Of a stretch of DNA of 64,000 nucleotides, positions 19,015 to 28,980 are shown piece after piece. The first letter of the stretch is position 1. Each line of letters starts with the position of its first letter. The position numbers and the translations under genes were made by a program. Under the pieces are notes generated by a model. The model searched no databases, had not been told where the DNA came from, and worked only from the letters and a program-made list of their open reading frames with translations. The stretch comes from Curtobacterium caseinilyticum (lineage in GTDB: Bacteria; Actinomycetota; Actinomycetes; Actinomycetales; Microbacteriaceae): positions 81,530-145,529 of the forward strand of contig NZ_JAUCMN010000009.1 in the NCBI RefSeq assembly GCF_030363035.1. The letters run 5' to 3'.

Positions 19015-19605
19015 ATGGACGACGACGACCTGGTGCTCACCGATGCCGCCGCCTGGCGTGCGTGGCTCGACGAGCACGAGGACGACCCCGACGGCGTCTG
19101 GCTGGTCCTGGCGAAGAAGGGCACCAGGGGGCCCACGACGCTGTCGTACGACCAGGCCCTCGACGAGGCGCTCTGCTCCGGCTGGATCGACGGCCAGAAG
19201 CGCGGTCGGGACGCGACGACCTTCCGCCAGCGCTTCACGCCGCGGCGTCGGGCGTCGCTGTGGTCGCAGCGGAACATCGGGTTGGTCGCGACGCTCGAGG
19301 CCGGCGGACGCATGCGTGCCCGCGGCCGTGCCGAGGTCGCCCGCGCGCAGGACGACGGCCGGTGGGACCGCGCGTACGCCGGCGCCGCGACCGCCACCGT
19401 GCCCGACGACCTGCGGGCCGCGCTCGACACCGCCCCTGCGGCCGCGGCCCTGTTCGCCGAGCTCGACGCGACGAACCGGTACGCGGTGCTCCACCGGGTC
19501 GTGACCGCGCCGAGCGACACCGCCCGGGCAAACCGCATCGCGAAGCTCGTCGGTGGTCTCGAGTGCGGCGAGACGCCGTACCCCCGCCCGGACAGCCGGA
19601 CCTGA
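19015..19605 (+). CDS. YdeI/OmpD-associated family protein
   Basis: 196 residues. DAAAWRAWLDEHEDDPDGVWLVLAKKGTRGPTTLSYDQALDEALCSGWIDGQKRGRDATTFRQRFTPRRRASLWSQRN is the signature of the YdeI-like family, followed by a four-helix C-terminal part (VPDDLRAALDTAPAAAALFAEL, AKRIAKLVGG-like end). The name comes from weak links to peptide resistance in Gram-negatives; the activity is unknown. TACGAT lies 7 nt upstream of this ATG, supporting a leaderless start rather than the ATG at 19006. Confidence 0.88.
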   Translation: MDDDDLVLTDAAAWRAWLDEHEDDPDGVWLVLAKKGTRGPTTLSYDQALDEALCSGWIDGQKRGRDATTFRQRFTPRRRASLWSQRNIGLVATLEAGGRMRARGRAEVARAQDDGRWDRAYAGAATATVPDDLRAALDTAPAAAALFAELDATNRYAVLHRVVTAPSDTARANRIAKLVGGLECGETPYPRPDSRT

Positions 19606-19634
19606 CGGTCAGGACGCGGGCGTAGACCGGGTCC

Positions 19635-20516
19635 ATGACCACTGGTACCGACACCACGAACCGTCCTGCCGCCGCCTCGGGCACGTTCCGCATCGGTGGC
19701 GACCTCGAGGTCCACCGACTGGGCTACGGCACGATGCAGTTGACCGGCCCGGGCGTCTGGGGTCCCCCGAAGGACCACGACGAAGCCGTCCGCGTGCTCA
19801 AGCGCGCCGTCGAGCTCGGCGTCGACTTCTTCGACACCGCCGACTCCTACGGCCCGTACGTCGCCGAGGAACTCCTCAAGGAAGCACTCCACCCCTACGG
19901 CGACGACGTCGTCATCGCCACGAAGGCCGGCCTGACCCGCACGGGCCCGAACGAGTGGCCGCCGGTCGGCCGCCCGGAGTACCTGCGCCAGGAGGCCGAG
20001 ATGAGCCTCCGCCGCCTCGGGCTCGAGCGCATCGACCTGTTCCAGCTGCACCGCATCGACCCGAAGGTCCCGCTCGAGGACCAGGTCGGCGAGCTGAAGA
20101 AGCTGCAGGACGAGGGCAAGATCCGCCACATCGGTCTGTCCGAGGTCTCCGTCGACGAGGTCAAGGCCGCGCAGGAGCACGCGACGATCGTCACCGTGCA
20201 GAACCTCTACAACCTCACCGACCGCTCGGCCGAGGAGCTCCTCGACTGGTCCGAGGAGCAGGGCATCGGCTTCATCCCGTGGTTCCCCCTCGCCACGGGT
20301 GGGCTGACCGGCACCGAATCGCCGCTCACCGAGCTGGCGAAGGAGAAGGACGCGACCCCGGCACAGGTCGCGCTCGCGTGGCTGCTGAAGCGGTCGCCCG
20401 TGATGCTGCCGATCCCCGGTACCTCGAGCGTCGACCACCTGGAGGACAACCTGCAGGGTGCGACGATCGAGCTCACCGACGACGAGTTCGCGGAGCTGTC
20501 GAAGCTCGCCGACTGA
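19635..20516 (+). CDS. Aldo/keto reductase
   Basis: 293 residues, NADPH-dependent aldo/keto reductase. Catalytic residues seen: D and Y in [22 protein letters not shown] in [13 protein letters not shown] in [12 protein letters not shown]. The C terminus has [15 protein letters not shown] for NADPH. About the same overall layout as the reductase at 15127 but from a different subgroup ([18 protein letters not shown] start). TAGACC 6 nt before the ATG suggests a leaderless transcript sharing its -10 sequence with that gene. Confidence 0.93.
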   Translation: MTTGTDTTNRPAAASGTFRIGGDLEVHRLGYGTMQLTGPGVWGPPKDHDEAVRVLKRAVELGVDFFDTADSYGPYVAEELLKEALHPYGDDVVIATKAGLTRTGPNEWPPVGRPEYLRQEAEMSLRRLGLERIDLFQLHRIDPKVPLEDQVGELKKLQDEGKIRHIGLSEVSVDEVKAAQEHATIVTVQNLYNLTDRSAEELLDWSEEQGIGFIPWFPLATGGLTGTESPLTELAKEKDATPAQVALAWLLKRSPVMLPIPGTSSVDHLEDNLQGATIELTDDEFAELSKLAD

Positions 20517-20524
20517 GGCGGAGG

Positions 20525-20549
20525 CCGGTCACGTCACCGACGTGACCGG
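20525..20549 (+). terminator. Hairpin after aldo/keto reductase
   Basis: Perfect 11-bp arms (CCGGTCACGTC and its complement) with a 3-nt loop, 9 bp past the stop codon and immediately before a family-1 palindrome, giving two hairpins in tandem. Confidence 0.65.
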
Positions 20550-20552
20550 GGG

Positions 20553-20598
20553 ACGGACGGGAGGCCCGTGGCGACACCGCCACGGGCCTCCCGTCCGT
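20553..20598. terminator. Family-1 palindrome, terminator
   Basis: Perfect 21-bp arms (20553-20573, 20578-20598), loop ACAC. The inner stem is CCCGTGGCG instead of GCGGTGCC, still fully paired. Confidence 0.85.
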
Positions 20599-20617
20599 CG
20601 CGTGACCGTTTCGTGAC

Positions 20618-20655
20618 TTGTCGTCGCCTACCGGGTATGTGCATACTCGGTATGT
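20618..20655 (+). promoter_or_regulatory. Promoter and candidate PadR operator
   Basis: TTGTCG (20618-20623) and CATACT (20642-20647) are spaced 18 bp. GTATGTGCATAC at 20635-20646 is a dyad overlapping the -10, with a further GGTATGT copy at 20649-20655. ATGT/ACAT dyads over the core promoter are typical of autoregulating PadR repressors. Confidence 0.5.
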
Positions 20656-20682
20656 CCGAGGCGGACGACGAGGGGGGACACG

Positions 20683-21264
20683 ATGAGCGTCAAGATGGGC
20701 GTACTCGCGCTGCTGGTGGGAGGACCCGGGTACGGGTACCAGCTCAGGGGGGAGTTCGAGCATCGAACCGGGGGGAGCTGGCCGCTCAACATCGGCCAGG
20801 TCTACACGACGCTCGACCGCCTCGAACGCGACGGCCTCGTGGCCCGCGGCGACGCCGACGACGACGGACACGTCGTCTACACGGCGACCGACGCGGGTCG
20901 CGAGGCGGTCGCACGTTGGTTCAGCGAGCCGGTGCCCGCGAAGCGCGGTCGTGACGAGCTCGCGATCAAGTTCGCCCTCGCGGTGACCGTGCCGGGCGTC
21001 GACGTGCCCCGGCTCGTCCAGGTCCAGCGCGGATCGGCGATGCGAGCGCTGCAGGACCTGACCCGGCTGAAGCGCACGACGGACCCGGCCGACGACCTCG
21101 CGTGGTCGCTCGTGCTCGAGTCGATGGTCTTCCAGGCCGAGGCCGAGGTGCGGTGGCTGGACCACGTCGAGGCGAGCGTCACGAGGTACATGCCGCCGGC
21201 GGCACGTACGGTGCTCGACGCCGAACGCGCAACGGCCGCGCCGGTCGAGGGGACCGTCCGATGA
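20683..21264 (+). CDS. PadR family transcriptional regulator
   Basis: 193 residues. The N-terminal winged helix (1-85) reads [45 protein letters not shown], diagnostic of PadR. The C-terminal half is the helical dimerisation domain ([30 protein letters not shown]). First gene of a three-gene operon with an ABC transporter; its stop overlaps the next ATG (ATGA). It probably represses this operon and is released by a ligand exported by the pump, as for the LadR/YtrA-like drug systems. Confidence 0.92.
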   Translation: MSVKMGVLALLVGGPGYGYQLRGEFEHRTGGSWPLNIGQVYTTLDRLERDGLVARGDADDDGHVVYTATDAGREAVARWFSEPVPAKRGRDELAIKFALAVTVPGVDVPRLVQVQRGSAMRALQDLTRLKRTTDPADDLAWSLVLESMVFQAEAEVRWLDHVEASVTRYMPPAARTVLDAERATAAPVEGTVR

Positions 21265-21995
21265 CCACCGACGCGACGACACCGCTCCTCGCCCTGGACG
21301 CCGTGAGCGTCCAGTACGGCAGCGGCGCGCAGGCCGTAACCGCCCTCGCCGGCGTTGATCTCGCGATCCGACGCGGTGAGATGGTCGCCGTGATGGGCAC
21401 GTCGGGCTCCGGGAAGTCGACGCTCCTCGCATGCGCCGGCACCCTGCTCCCGCCGACGAGCGGCGAGGTCCGGATCGACGGCGAGTGGGTCTCCGACCGC
21501 CCGTCGCGCGAGCTCTCGGCGCTCCGCCGTCGCCTGGTCGGCTTCGTCTTCCAGGACTTCAACCTCATCCCGTCACTGAGCGCGGTGGAGAACGTGGCAC
21601 TGCCGCTCGAGCTCGACGGGTGGAAGGCGAGCAAGGCCCGTCGTGCTGCCGAACTGGCGCTCGAGAACGTCGAGCTCGGCGACCGTGCCGACGCGTTCCC
21701 GGACGACCTGTCCGGCGGCCAGCAGCAGCGCGTCGCCATCGCCCGCGGTGTCGTCGGTGAGCGACGGCTCGTGCTCGCGGACGAACCGACCGGAGCGCTC
21801 GACTCGCAGACCGGTGAGGTCGTGCTCCGCATGCTCCGCCGGCACGTCGACAACGGAGCCGGCGCCCTGCTCGTCACCCACGACGCACGGCACGCCGCCT
21901 GGGCTGACCGCGTGGTGTTCCTGCGGGACGGCCGGGTCGTCGACGAGACGGTGTACGCGGGGGTCGAGGCGCTCGTCGGTCGAGCGGCGTCGTGA
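21261..21995 (+). CDS. ABC transporter ATP-binding protein (MacB/LolD type)
   Basis: 244 residues. Walker [11 protein letters not shown]-loop [24 protein letters not shown], signature [14 protein letters not shown], Walker [14 protein letters not shown] and the switch His in VTHD. This is the ATPase type paired with FtsX-like permeases. It overlaps PadR by 4 bp upstream and the permease by 4 bp (GTGA) downstream, so the three proteins are made together. Confidence 0.96.
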   Translation: MTTDATTPLLALDAVSVQYGSGAQAVTALAGVDLAIRRGEMVAVMGTSGSGKSTLLACAGTLLPPTSGEVRIDGEWVSDRPSRELSALRRRLVGFVFQDFNLIPSLSAVENVALPLELDGWKASKARRAAELALENVELGDRADAFPDDLSGGQQQRVAIARGVVGERRLVLADEPTGALDSQTGEVVLRMLRRHVDNGAGALLVTHDARHAAWADRVVFLRDGRVVDETVYAGVEALVGRAAS

Positions 21996-24877
21996 ACCGT
22001 CGTCGGCGGACCGCCGGCGCCGACCCGGAGCACCGAGGCGCACGCGGTGCGCGCGGTCGCACCGGTCGCACGCCCCGCACCCGCACCCGCACCCCGTTCG
22101 CCCTCCGTCCGGCCCTGATGCTCGGCCGACGCCTGGCGTTCGCCAAGGTCGGACGGGCCGCGCTGATCGTCTCCCTCATCGGCATCCCCACCGCGGGGTT
22201 CGCCGCGGCCGCCGTGGTCGTGCAGTCGACGCAGCCGACCACCGAGGAGCAGCTCCGGTACGACCTCGGGCACGCAGCCGCGCAGATGCGGCTCTCGGGC
22301 CCGGACCTGCCCGGCATGCGGCAGGACCGGGTGCAGTGGCAGTACACCGAGTCGGCGCGGAACAGCCCGGTCGCGACGGCCGACGAGTCCAGCCCGTGGG
22401 CCGACCTGCTCGACCACGTGCCGTCCGGTGCGGACGCGATCCCGGTCACGTCCGCACAGGTCGTCGTCGCCGGACCGAAGGCCCCGGTCGCCGTCACGGC
22501 GGTCGAGGGGTCCACCTGGTCGCCGGAGCTCGACGGGCACTGGCACGTGCTCACCGGCAGCGCGCCCACGGCGTCCGACCAGGCGATGGTCACGCCCGCG
22601 ACCCTCGCGCGGCTCGACCTGGCCGTCGGCGACACCGTCACCGTGACCGACCCCGTGCGCGCGCGCTTCACGGTCACGGGCACCATGCGCGACGCGGGCT
22701 CCGGTCCCGACGGCGAGGGCGTGTTCCTGCCGTGGGGGACCCTGCCGGCCGAGACCCCCGTCCCCGCCCTGCGCGGCGCGGCCGACACGACCGTCTACCT
22801 GCCCCACCACGCCCCGACCTGGTCCGAGATCCGCGGGCTGAACGCGCACGGCATCGTCGTGGAGTCGCGCCCCGTGGTGCTCGACCCGCCGGACGAGCGG
22901 CTGGCGGGCGCTGGGGTCAGCAGCGTCGCCACCGCGTACTTCGGCGCCCTCGCCCTGGTCGGGGTGTTCGCCGCGTTCGAGGTCGCACTGCTCGCCGGGG
23001 CCGCGTTCCTCGTCGGCACCCGCGCGGACACCCGCACGTACGCGATCGTCACGAGCGTCGGTGGCGAGCGCGGGTTCGTCCGCGCCGTCGTCGCCGGGTC
23101 CGGTCTCGTGCTCGGCGCGGCCGGCGCGGTGCTCGGGACGGCGCTCGGGACCGGCCTCGGGGTCCTGGCCGTCCGGCTGCTCGACGACGGCAACGTCACC
23201 TCGTGGCCGGGCCTGCACGTCCCGGTGCTCGCCCTGCTCGCGATCGCGGCGGTCGCCGTCGTGGCCGGACTCGTCTCCGCCCTGGTGGCTGCCCGCACCG
23301 CGACCCGGATCGACGTCCTCTCCGCCCTCCGCGGTTCCCTGCGCCCTGCGGCTCCCCGGCCCCGCGCGGAGCGACGCCGGCGGGTCTGGGTGCCCGTCCT
23401 GGTCGTCACCGGGTCGGTGATGACGCTCGCGTGCGGTGTCGGCGTGCTCGCGCTGCAGGACCGCCCGGTGCAGGGGGACGACTGGGCGTGGGTGGCCGGG
23501 ATCGGCGTCGCACTCGGTCCCTGCCTGGTGCAGCTCGGGGTCGCGCTCGCGTCGCCGTGGCTCCTGGCCGGGGTCGCCCGGCTGTCGGCACGCCTGGGGC
23601 TGTCCGCCCGCATCGCCGCGCGGGACGCCCGACGGAACCCGGTCCGCACGGTCCCGGTGCTCGCGAGCGTGATGAGCGTCGTGTTCGTCGCCTCGGTCGT
23701 GATCACGTGGAGCGCGTCGGAGCACGCGCGGTACGTCCGCGACTACGAGTACGGCACCGCGGTCGGGGTCGCGACGACCTCCGTCGCCCTGACCGACCAG
23801 GACGGGAACAGCGACGGCTACGACGCCGCCGTGACCGCGAAGGCGGCCCGGGTGCTGTCCGGCGTCCTGAGCGACGCGGACGTGCGCGTCCTCGCCGTCA
23901 ACCGCGAGGACGCCGGCGAGGGCCCGACGACGGTCAGCATCCCGCACGACTTCGCCGGGCGCGAGTGCCCGACGTCGAACACCACGACGTGCGCGAGCTT
24001 CCTGCAGGTGACCGGCGGGGGCACACCGCACATCACGGCCGGCACGGTCGACGACTACGCCCTGCTCACCGGCCACCGTCCCTCGTCCGCCGTGCGTCGT
24101 GCCCTCGCCGAGGGCCGGGCCGTGGCGCTCTGGCCCGAGTACGTCCGTGACGGTGCCGTCCGGATCGACACCTGGCGGGACCGGACCCTGGACGACCTCG
24201 AACCGCTCGAGGAAACCCGTCCGGACGCGTCCACGAGCATCCCGGCGATCACCGACGTGCAGACGCCGCGGATCCAGGTCGGCGTGTTCATGACCCGCGA
24301 GACCGCGGCGGCCCACGGGGTACGGCTGGTCGACGGCGAACTCGCCGTCGCGTTGCCGCAGGACCTCTCGCCGTCGCAGTACGACGAGCTGTACTCCGCA
24401 TGGCAGAGCAGCGGTGGTGCGGACCGGCAGCGCTGGGACGGCCCGGCCCTCGCGTACGAGCGCGGCCCGGTCGACCAGCAGGCAGCGGTGCAGGCCCTCG
24501 TGCTCGCCCTCGCCGCGGCGGTGACGATCGGCGCCACCGCGGTGGCCGTCGGTCTGGCCCGCTCGGACGGACGGCGGGACGACGAGGTCCTCGACGCGAT
24601 CGGCGCGGCACCCGTCCTGCGCCGCCGGGTCTCGGCCTGGCAGGCGGCCATCCTGACCTCGATCGGGGCGGTGGTCGGCACCCTGCTCGGCCTGCTGCCG
24701 ATCCGCGCCCTCACGCTCCGGTTCACCGGCGGTCCGACGGGCACGACGCACATGCCCTTCGTCGCCGACTGGCCGGTGCTGGCGCTGCTCGCCGTCGGGC
24801 TCCCGCTCGTCGTGACCGCCGGTACGTGGCTGACTGCGGGGCGGAGCCGTCGGGTGGCGGTCCGACGTGCGCACTGA
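21992..24877 (+). CDS. FtsX-like ABC permease, large
   Basis: 961 residues. One helix near residue 55 ([23 protein letters not shown]), a large extracytoplasmic region, then three helices around 320-420, a helix pair near 470-520, another FtsX-type core after 540 ([36 protein letters not shown]) with a second large external domain, and three C-terminal helices. This is the doubled FtsX arrangement seen in BceB/MacB-like exporters of peptides, lipids or antibiotics. Start is GTG, coupled to the ATPase gene. Substrate is not predictable. Confidence 0.92.
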   Translation: MNRRRRTAGADPEHRGARGARGRTGRTPRTRTRTPFALRPALMLGRRLAFAKVGRAALIVSLIGIPTAGFAAAAVVVQSTQPTTEEQLRYDLGHAAAQMRLSGPDLPGMRQDRVQWQYTESARNSPVATADESSPWADLLDHVPSGADAIPVTSAQVVVAGPKAPVAVTAVEGSTWSPELDGHWHVLTGSAPTASDQAMVTPATLARLDLAVGDTVTVTDPVRARFTVTGTMRDAGSGPDGEGVFLPWGTLPAETPVPALRGAADTTVYLPHHAPTWSEIRGLNAHGIVVESRPVVLDPPDERLAGAGVSSVATAYFGALALVGVFAAFEVALLAGAAFLVGTRADTRTYAIVTSVGGERGFVRAVVAGSGLVLGAAGAVLGTALGTGLGVLAVRLLDDGNVTSWPGLHVPVLALLAIAAVAVVAGLVSALVAARTATRIDVLSALRGSLRPAAPRPRAERRRRVWVPVLVVTGSVMTLACGVGVLALQDRPVQGDDWAWVAGIGVALGPCLVQLGVALASPWLLAGVARLSARLGLSARIAARDARRNPVRTVPVLASVMSVVFVASVVITWSASEHARYVRDYEYGTAVGVATTSVALTDQDGNSDGYDAAVTAKAARVLSGVLSDADVRVLAVNREDAGEGPTTVSIPHDFAGRECPTSNTTTCASFLQVTGGGTPHITAGTVDDYALLTGHRPSSAVRRALAEGRAVALWPEYVRDGAVRIDTWRDRTLDDLEPLEETRPDASTSIPAITDVQTPRIQVGVFMTRETAAAHGVRLVDGELAVALPQDLSPSQYDELYSAWQSSGGADRQRWDGPALAYERGPVDQQAAVQALVLALAAAVTIGATAVAVGLARSDGRRDDEVLDAIGAAPVLRRRVSAWQAAILTSIGAVVGTLLGLLPIRALTLRFTGGPTGTTHMPFVADWPVLALLAVGLPLVVTAGTWLTAGRSRRVAVRRAH

Positions 24878-24995
24878 CCCCTCCGTCGCGGACGGCCGCG
24901 AAGCTGTGAACGGCCGCGAGGACCCTCAGCCACGCCGCGGGTTCCCCAGGTCTGGGGACTGGTCCCGGAGGGCGATCCGCGGGATACCTGTACCT

Positions 24996-25760
24996 GTGTC
25001 CCGCACCACCCGGCTCGCCCTCGTCGCGAGCATCGTCTCGGCCGCCTGCATCGTCGGGGCCGGGGTCGTCGTCCTCTCCTCCACCCACACCGCCAGCGCC
25101 GAGGACCGTCCGGTCGCAGCGGCGGCGGACACCCGGGTCGAGCGGGGCACGACCGACCTGGCCCGTCCGAGCACCCCGAACCAGGTCGTGACCGGGGCGC
25201 TCGACACCCCCGCCCTCGCCGATGCGGTGCCGTTCGCCTACGCGGGCGACTCCATCACCGCCCGGCCGGACTCCTGGCTGCACCAGCTCGAGCGGGACGA
25301 CCGGCTGCACGCCGTCGGCGGCTACGCGCACAGCGGCTACCGCGCCGACCAGGTGCTCGCCGAGGTCGGTCCGGTGCCCGAGGCCCGGGTCCTCGTGGTC
25401 GAGGTCGGGACGAACGACGTGAACCAGGCGGTCCCCGCCGAGCGGACCATCGCCGACGTCGACGCGATCGTCCGCAAGGTCGGCGCCGAACGGGTGCTCG
25501 TGGTCGCCGGTCCGCCGTCGGACTGGACCTGGAGCCGGTGGGGGGCGGACCGCCGCTCGGGTCAGCTCGTGCTCACCGACGCGCTGCACGCCGATGCGGA
25601 CGCCCACGGCTGGGCCTTCGTCGACCCGTTCCGTTCCATCCGTGCAGCGGACGGTGCGTACGTCGCCGGGACCTCGCGGGACGGGATCCACCCGACCGCC
25701 GAGGCGAACCGGGGCGTCGCGCGGGCGATGGCCGACGCGATCGAGCGCACCGCGCGCTGA
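24996..25760 (+). CDS. Exported SGNH/GDSL-type hydrolase
   Basis: 254 residues. Signal peptide or anchor SRTTRLALVASIVSAACIVGAGVVVLSS, then the SGNH fold: block I FAYAGDSITARP with the catalytic Ser, VVEVGTNDVNQA (Asn of block III), and DGIHPTAEANRGVA supplying the Asp/His of block V. Likely an esterase or deacylase acting outside the membrane. GTG 24996 was chosen because the signal peptide begins directly there; the frame could extend to a GTG at 24867 overlapping the FtsX gene, but those 43 residues lack signal features. Confidence 0.85.
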   Translation: MSRTTRLALVASIVSAACIVGAGVVVLSSTHTASAEDRPVAAAADTRVERGTTDLARPSTPNQVVTGALDTPALADAVPFAYAGDSITARPDSWLHQLERDDRLHAVGGYAHSGYRADQVLAEVGPVPEARVLVVEVGTNDVNQAVPAERTIADVDAIVRKVGAERVLVVAGPPSDWTWSRWGADRRSGQLVLTDALHADADAHGWAFVDPFRSIRAADGAYVAGTSRDGIHPTAEANRGVARAMADAIERTAR

Positions 25761-25785
25761 CCGACGGCGGTCCGTCGCGACCACT

Positions 25786-25832
25786 GACGGACGGGAGGCC
25801 CGTGCGGTCCCGCCACGGGCCTCCAGCCCGTC
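25786..25832. terminator. Family-1 palindrome, imperfect copy
   Basis: GACGGACGGGAGGCCCGTG faces CACGGGCCTCCAGCCCGTC with two changes in the outer right arm. It lies between two convergent genes, ending 5 bp before the stop of the SDR gene. Confidence 0.75.
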
Positions 25833-25837
25833 ACGAC

Positions 25838-26503
25838 TCACTCGGGCAGCGGCTCGGCGTACGTCCGGAAGTCCCCACGCTCGGAGTGGATGGTCCAGAG
25901 GCGCTCCGCGACCGCGGCCGACGAGTGGTCGTCCTGTCCGTCGTCGATGCCGAACGGGATGATGAGCTGGCCGACGTGCACCTGCTCCGCGGCGACGGCG
26001 TCGTGCAGGAGCTGCGCGTAGGCGCTCTCCCCGGCGAACGCGACCGAGGTGCCGGTCACGCGTGCGCCGGGACGGACCGCGCTGCCGCCGTTCACGAACA
26101 GGATCGTGCCCTTCCCGATCGCCCGCATGCCGGGCAGCACCTGACGGACGGCGTTCACGGAGCCGTAGACCGAGAAGTCGATCGGGCCGACGAGGTCCTC
26201 GGCCGTGGTCTCGAGCACCGGGCGCATGTACTCCTTCGCGGGCAGCGGGCTGTACTGCAGCACCTCGATCGGACCGAGCTGCTCGGTCGCGGCCTCGAGC
26301 GCGCTGCGGAGCGAGTCGCCGTCTCGGACGTTCGCGGCGAAGCCCTGCGCCTGGTACCCGGAGTCGCGGAGCTCCGCGGCGAGCGCGTCGAGCCGGTCCT
26401 GGTTGCGGGAGATCAGCGCGATGGCGAAGCCCTCGCGGCCGAATCGGTCCGCGACGGCGAGCCCGAGGCCCTTGCCGGCCCCGACGATGGCGATGGTGGT
26501 CAT
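25838..26503 (-). CDS. SDR-fold oxidoreductase lacking the YxxxK motif
   Basis: 221 residues. Rossmann start TIAIVGAGKGLGLAVADRFGREGF and FANV/DGDSLRSALE fit a short-chain dehydrogenase. GKGTILFVNGGSAVRPG is the strand carrying the catalytic Ser. Where a YxxxK motif should follow, the protein reads TSVAFAGESAYAQLL, with no Lys at the expected place. It may be a divergent SDR with another chemistry or an NAD(P)H-binding regulator. Ribosome site GGAGAGGACC before the ATG at 26503. Confidence 0.85.
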   Translation of the reverse strand: MTTIAIVGAGKGLGLAVADRFGREGFAIALISRNQDRLDALAAELRDSGYQAQGFAANVRDGDSLRSALEAATEQLGPIEVLQYSPLPAKEYMRPVLETTAEDLVGPIDFSVYGSVNAVRQVLPGMRAIGKGTILFVNGGSAVRPGARVTGTSVAFAGESAYAQLLHDAVAAEQVHVGQLIIPFGIDDGQDDHSSAAVAERLWTIHSERGDFRTYAEPLPE

Positions 26504-26639
26504 GGTGGTCCTCTCCGACCGGGTGGGTGTGCGACCGACGGTAGGCCGGTGTGCGCAGCGGTGAGGGGTCCCGCCGGGAACCCCCAGGCGTTTCCCGACC
26601 CGGGCGTGTGGACTCGGACCACGACCCGGGAGGATCACC

Positions 26640-27797
26640 GTGGACACCACCCGCAGCACCCGCCACCGCAGTCGGCGCGCCTGGAGCGCCGTGGGCCTCG
26701 CCGCAGCCGCCGCGCTCGCCCTGACCGCCTGCTCCGACGACACCGCGACGACCGACACCTCGGGGGTGGCCGAGCAGCGCCGCACGGCGAGCCCACCCGC
26801 CGACCTCGCCGCCGGGCAGGTCGCCCCGGACGGCGCCACGACCGACGTGGTCACCGGGCTCGAGGCCCCGTGGTCGGTCGTTCCGGTCGGCGACGACGGC
26901 GACGCGTTCGTCAGCGAGCGGGACTCCGCCCGCGTGCTCGAACTCCGTGCGGACGGCTCGACGCGCGAGGTCGGTTCCGTCGACGGCGTGCGGCACGGCG
27001 GCGAGGGCGGACTGCTCGGGCTCGCCCTGCACGACGAGGACCTGTTCGTGTACTCGACCGCCGAGGACGGCAACCGGATCCAGCGCTACGAGCTCACCGG
27101 CTCCGCGGGGTCGTGGCGGCTGGGCGGTGCGACGACGATCGTCGACGGGCTGCCGGCGAACACCTTCCACGACGGCGGACGGATCGCCTTCGGGCCGGAC
27201 GGCATGCTGTACGCGAGCGTCGGCGACGCCGGCAACCGGTCCGAGGCCCAGGACCGCGACTCGCTCGCGGGCAAGATCCTCCGGATCACACCCGACGGCG
27301 AGGTGCCGGACGACAACCCGTTCGACGGGTCCCTGGTGTGGTCGCTCGGGCACCGGAACGTGCAGGGCCTGGGTTGGGCGGCGGACGGCACGATGTTCGC
27401 CGCGGAGTTCGGCCAGGACCGCTGGGACGAGCTCAACGTGGTCGAGCCGGGGAAGGACTACGGCTGGCCCGAGGTCGAGGGCACCGGGGGCGAGGACCGC
27501 GGCTTCGTCGACCCCGTCCAGCAGTGGTCCACCGACGAGGCATCGCCGAGCGGGTTGACCGTGATCGGCGACACCGTGTTCGTCGCGAACCTCAAGGGGG
27601 AGTCCGTCCGGGGCGTGCCGGTCTCGGACCCCTCGACCGCGACGGAGTACTTCGCCGGGGACTTCGGGCGCATCCGCACGGTGCTTCCCGGGCCCGACGA
27701 CACGCTCTGGTTCGTCACGAACAACACCGACGGCCGGGGCGACCCCCGCGACGGCGACGACCGGATCGTCTCGGTGCCCCTGACGACCGGTGGCTGA
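26640..27797 (+). CDS. PQQ-dependent sugar dehydrogenase-like lipoprotein
   Basis: 385 residues. Lipoprotein signal AVGLAAAAALALTACSDD, then a six-bladed beta-propeller of the soluble glucose/aldose sugar dehydrogenase (GDH-B/YliI) family: GLEAPWSVVPVGDDG, HGGEGGLLGLALH (catalytic His region), FHDGGRIAFGPDGMLYASVGDAG, LSLGHRNVQGLGW-like WSLGHRNVQGLGWA, EFGQDRWDELNVVEPGKDYGWP. Members oxidise aldoses with PQQ, though many actinobacterial copies have no demonstrated cofactor. GTG start with GGGAGGATCACC ribosome site. Confidence 0.9.
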   Translation: MDTTRSTRHRSRRAWSAVGLAAAAALALTACSDDTATTDTSGVAEQRRTASPPADLAAGQVAPDGATTDVVTGLEAPWSVVPVGDDGDAFVSERDSARVLELRADGSTREVGSVDGVRHGGEGGLLGLALHDEDLFVYSTAEDGNRIQRYELTGSAGSWRLGGATTIVDGLPANTFHDGGRIAFGPDGMLYASVGDAGNRSEAQDRDSLAGKILRITPDGEVPDDNPFDGSLVWSLGHRNVQGLGWAADGTMFAAEFGQDRWDELNVVEPGKDYGWPEVEGTGGEDRGFVDPVQQWSTDEASPSGLTVIGDTVFVANLKGESVRGVPVSDPSTATEYFAGDFGRIRTVLPGPDDTLWFVTNNTDGRGDPRDGDDRIVSVPLTTGG

Positions 27798-27865
27798 CCG
27801 GGAGCGCTGACGGGGGTTCCGGCAGCACCTCGTTGCCGCGACCACGCGGCCGTAGCGTTGAGCAC

Positions 27866-28765
27866 ATGGACCACCGTGACGAAGCCCGCGACTTCCTGTC
27901 GAGCCGTCGCGCCCGGATCACGCCGGAGCAGGCCGGCATCCGGGCCTCCGGCACCCGGCGACGCGTCACCGGCCTCCGGCGCGAGGAGGTCTCGCGCCTG
28001 GCGGGCGTGAGCATCGACTACTACACCCGGCTCGAGCGCGGGAACCTGCAGGGAGTCTCGGACAGCGTGCTCGACGCCGTCGCCACCGCGCTGCAGCTCG
28101 ACGCGGCAGAGCACGAGCACCTGCGCGACCTGGCCCGCCACCAGAACGAGCCGCCGCGGCGCGCCGCCCGGAGCGTGCGGGTCGCCGCCGTGCGACCGGA
28201 ACTGCAGTACCTGCTCGACGTCGTCACCGACGCGCCCGCGATGATCCTGAACAACCGGCAGGACATCGTCGCCGCGAACGCCCTCGGGTGGGCCCTGCAC
28301 GCCGAGATCGTCACCGGTGACCGTCCGATGAACTTCTCGCGGTTCATCTTCCTCGACGCCCGCGCGCGGGACTTCTACCAGGACTGGGACCGCGCAGCGC
28401 ACACGAACGTCGCGATCCTGCGGCGCGAGGCCGGCCGGAGCCCACGCGACCCGGAACTCGCGGCACTCGTCGGCGAGCTGTCCGTGCGCAGCGACGACTT
28501 CCGCGCGCTGTGGGCCGCGCACGACGTCCGTCGGCACTACGCCGGCGTGAAGGCGTTCAACCACCGGGTGGTCGGCCCGATCGAGTTGTACTTCCAGTCA
28601 CTGGAGCTCACCGAGGACCCCGGTCTGAGCCTGACCGTCTACCCCCCGACCCCGGGCAGTCCGACCGCCGACGCCCTGCGGGTGCTCGCGTCGTGGGCCG
28701 CTACCGAGCGGATCGTCGAACGGGCGACGGGTCGGGTGGCGACCCCGGAGCGGGAGGACGCGTGA
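27866..28765 (+). CDS. MmyB-type helix-turn-helix regulator
   Basis: 299 residues, paralogous to the product of the gene at 9332. HTH region RDFLSSRRARITPEQAGI, VTGLRREEVSRLAGVSIDYYTRLERGNLQGVSDSVLDAVATAL; ligand domain with PAMILNNRQDIVAANALGWALH, FLDARARDFYQDWDRAA and AAHDVRRHYAGVKAFNH. TAGCGT is 7 nt before the ATG (leaderless). It starts an apparent operon: its stop overlaps the next small gene, which overlaps the MFS gene, so it probably controls that transporter. Confidence 0.92.
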   Translation: MDHRDEARDFLSSRRARITPEQAGIRASGTRRRVTGLRREEVSRLAGVSIDYYTRLERGNLQGVSDSVLDAVATALQLDAAEHEHLRDLARHQNEPPRRAARSVRVAAVRPELQYLLDVVTDAPAMILNNRQDIVAANALGWALHAEIVTGDRPMNFSRFIFLDARARDFYQDWDRAAHTNVAILRREAGRSPRDPELAALVGELSVRSDDFRALWAAHDVRRHYAGVKAFNHRVVGPIELYFQSLELTEDPGLSLTVYPPTPGSPTADALRVLASWAATERIVERATGRVATPEREDA

Positions 28766-28980
28766 GCGACACGTCCTCGCTCGAGACCCCCGCCGCGCTC
28801 CCTGCGACCACCGTCTGGCAGCGTCTGCGCTTCCGCTGGCGGGTGGAGCAGGAGGCCCACGAGCTGACCCGCGACCGCGAGCACGAGGAACGGGTCGTCG
28901 CGCAGGCCGCCGTCCACCTGCAGCCCGGGCCGTGGAGCATCGCGCTGCTCGCCCGACGGAGCCCCGGGCGCCGCCGGTGA
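28762..28980 (+). CDS. Small hypothetical protein in regulator-MFS operon
   Basis: 72 residues starting at GTG 28762, overlapping the regulator stop by 4 bp and the MFS start by 4 bp (both GTGA). Charged, mostly helical: WQRLRFRWRVEQEAHELTRDREHEERVVAQAAVHL, with a basic C terminus. No membrane segment and no recognised family. The tight spacing on both sides is the main reason to believe it is translated. Confidence 0.6.
   Translation: MSDTSSLETPAALPATTVWQRLRFRWRVEQEAHELTRDREHEERVVAQAAVHLQPGPWSIALLARRSPGRRR

Noticed and set aside
21179..24874. 1231-codon open frame on the minus strand opposite the ABC/FtsX operon
   Set aside because: High GC removes stops in the shadow frame. Its product is low-complexity (Gly/Arg/Asp/Pro runs) and the plus strand has clear ATPase and permease motifs.
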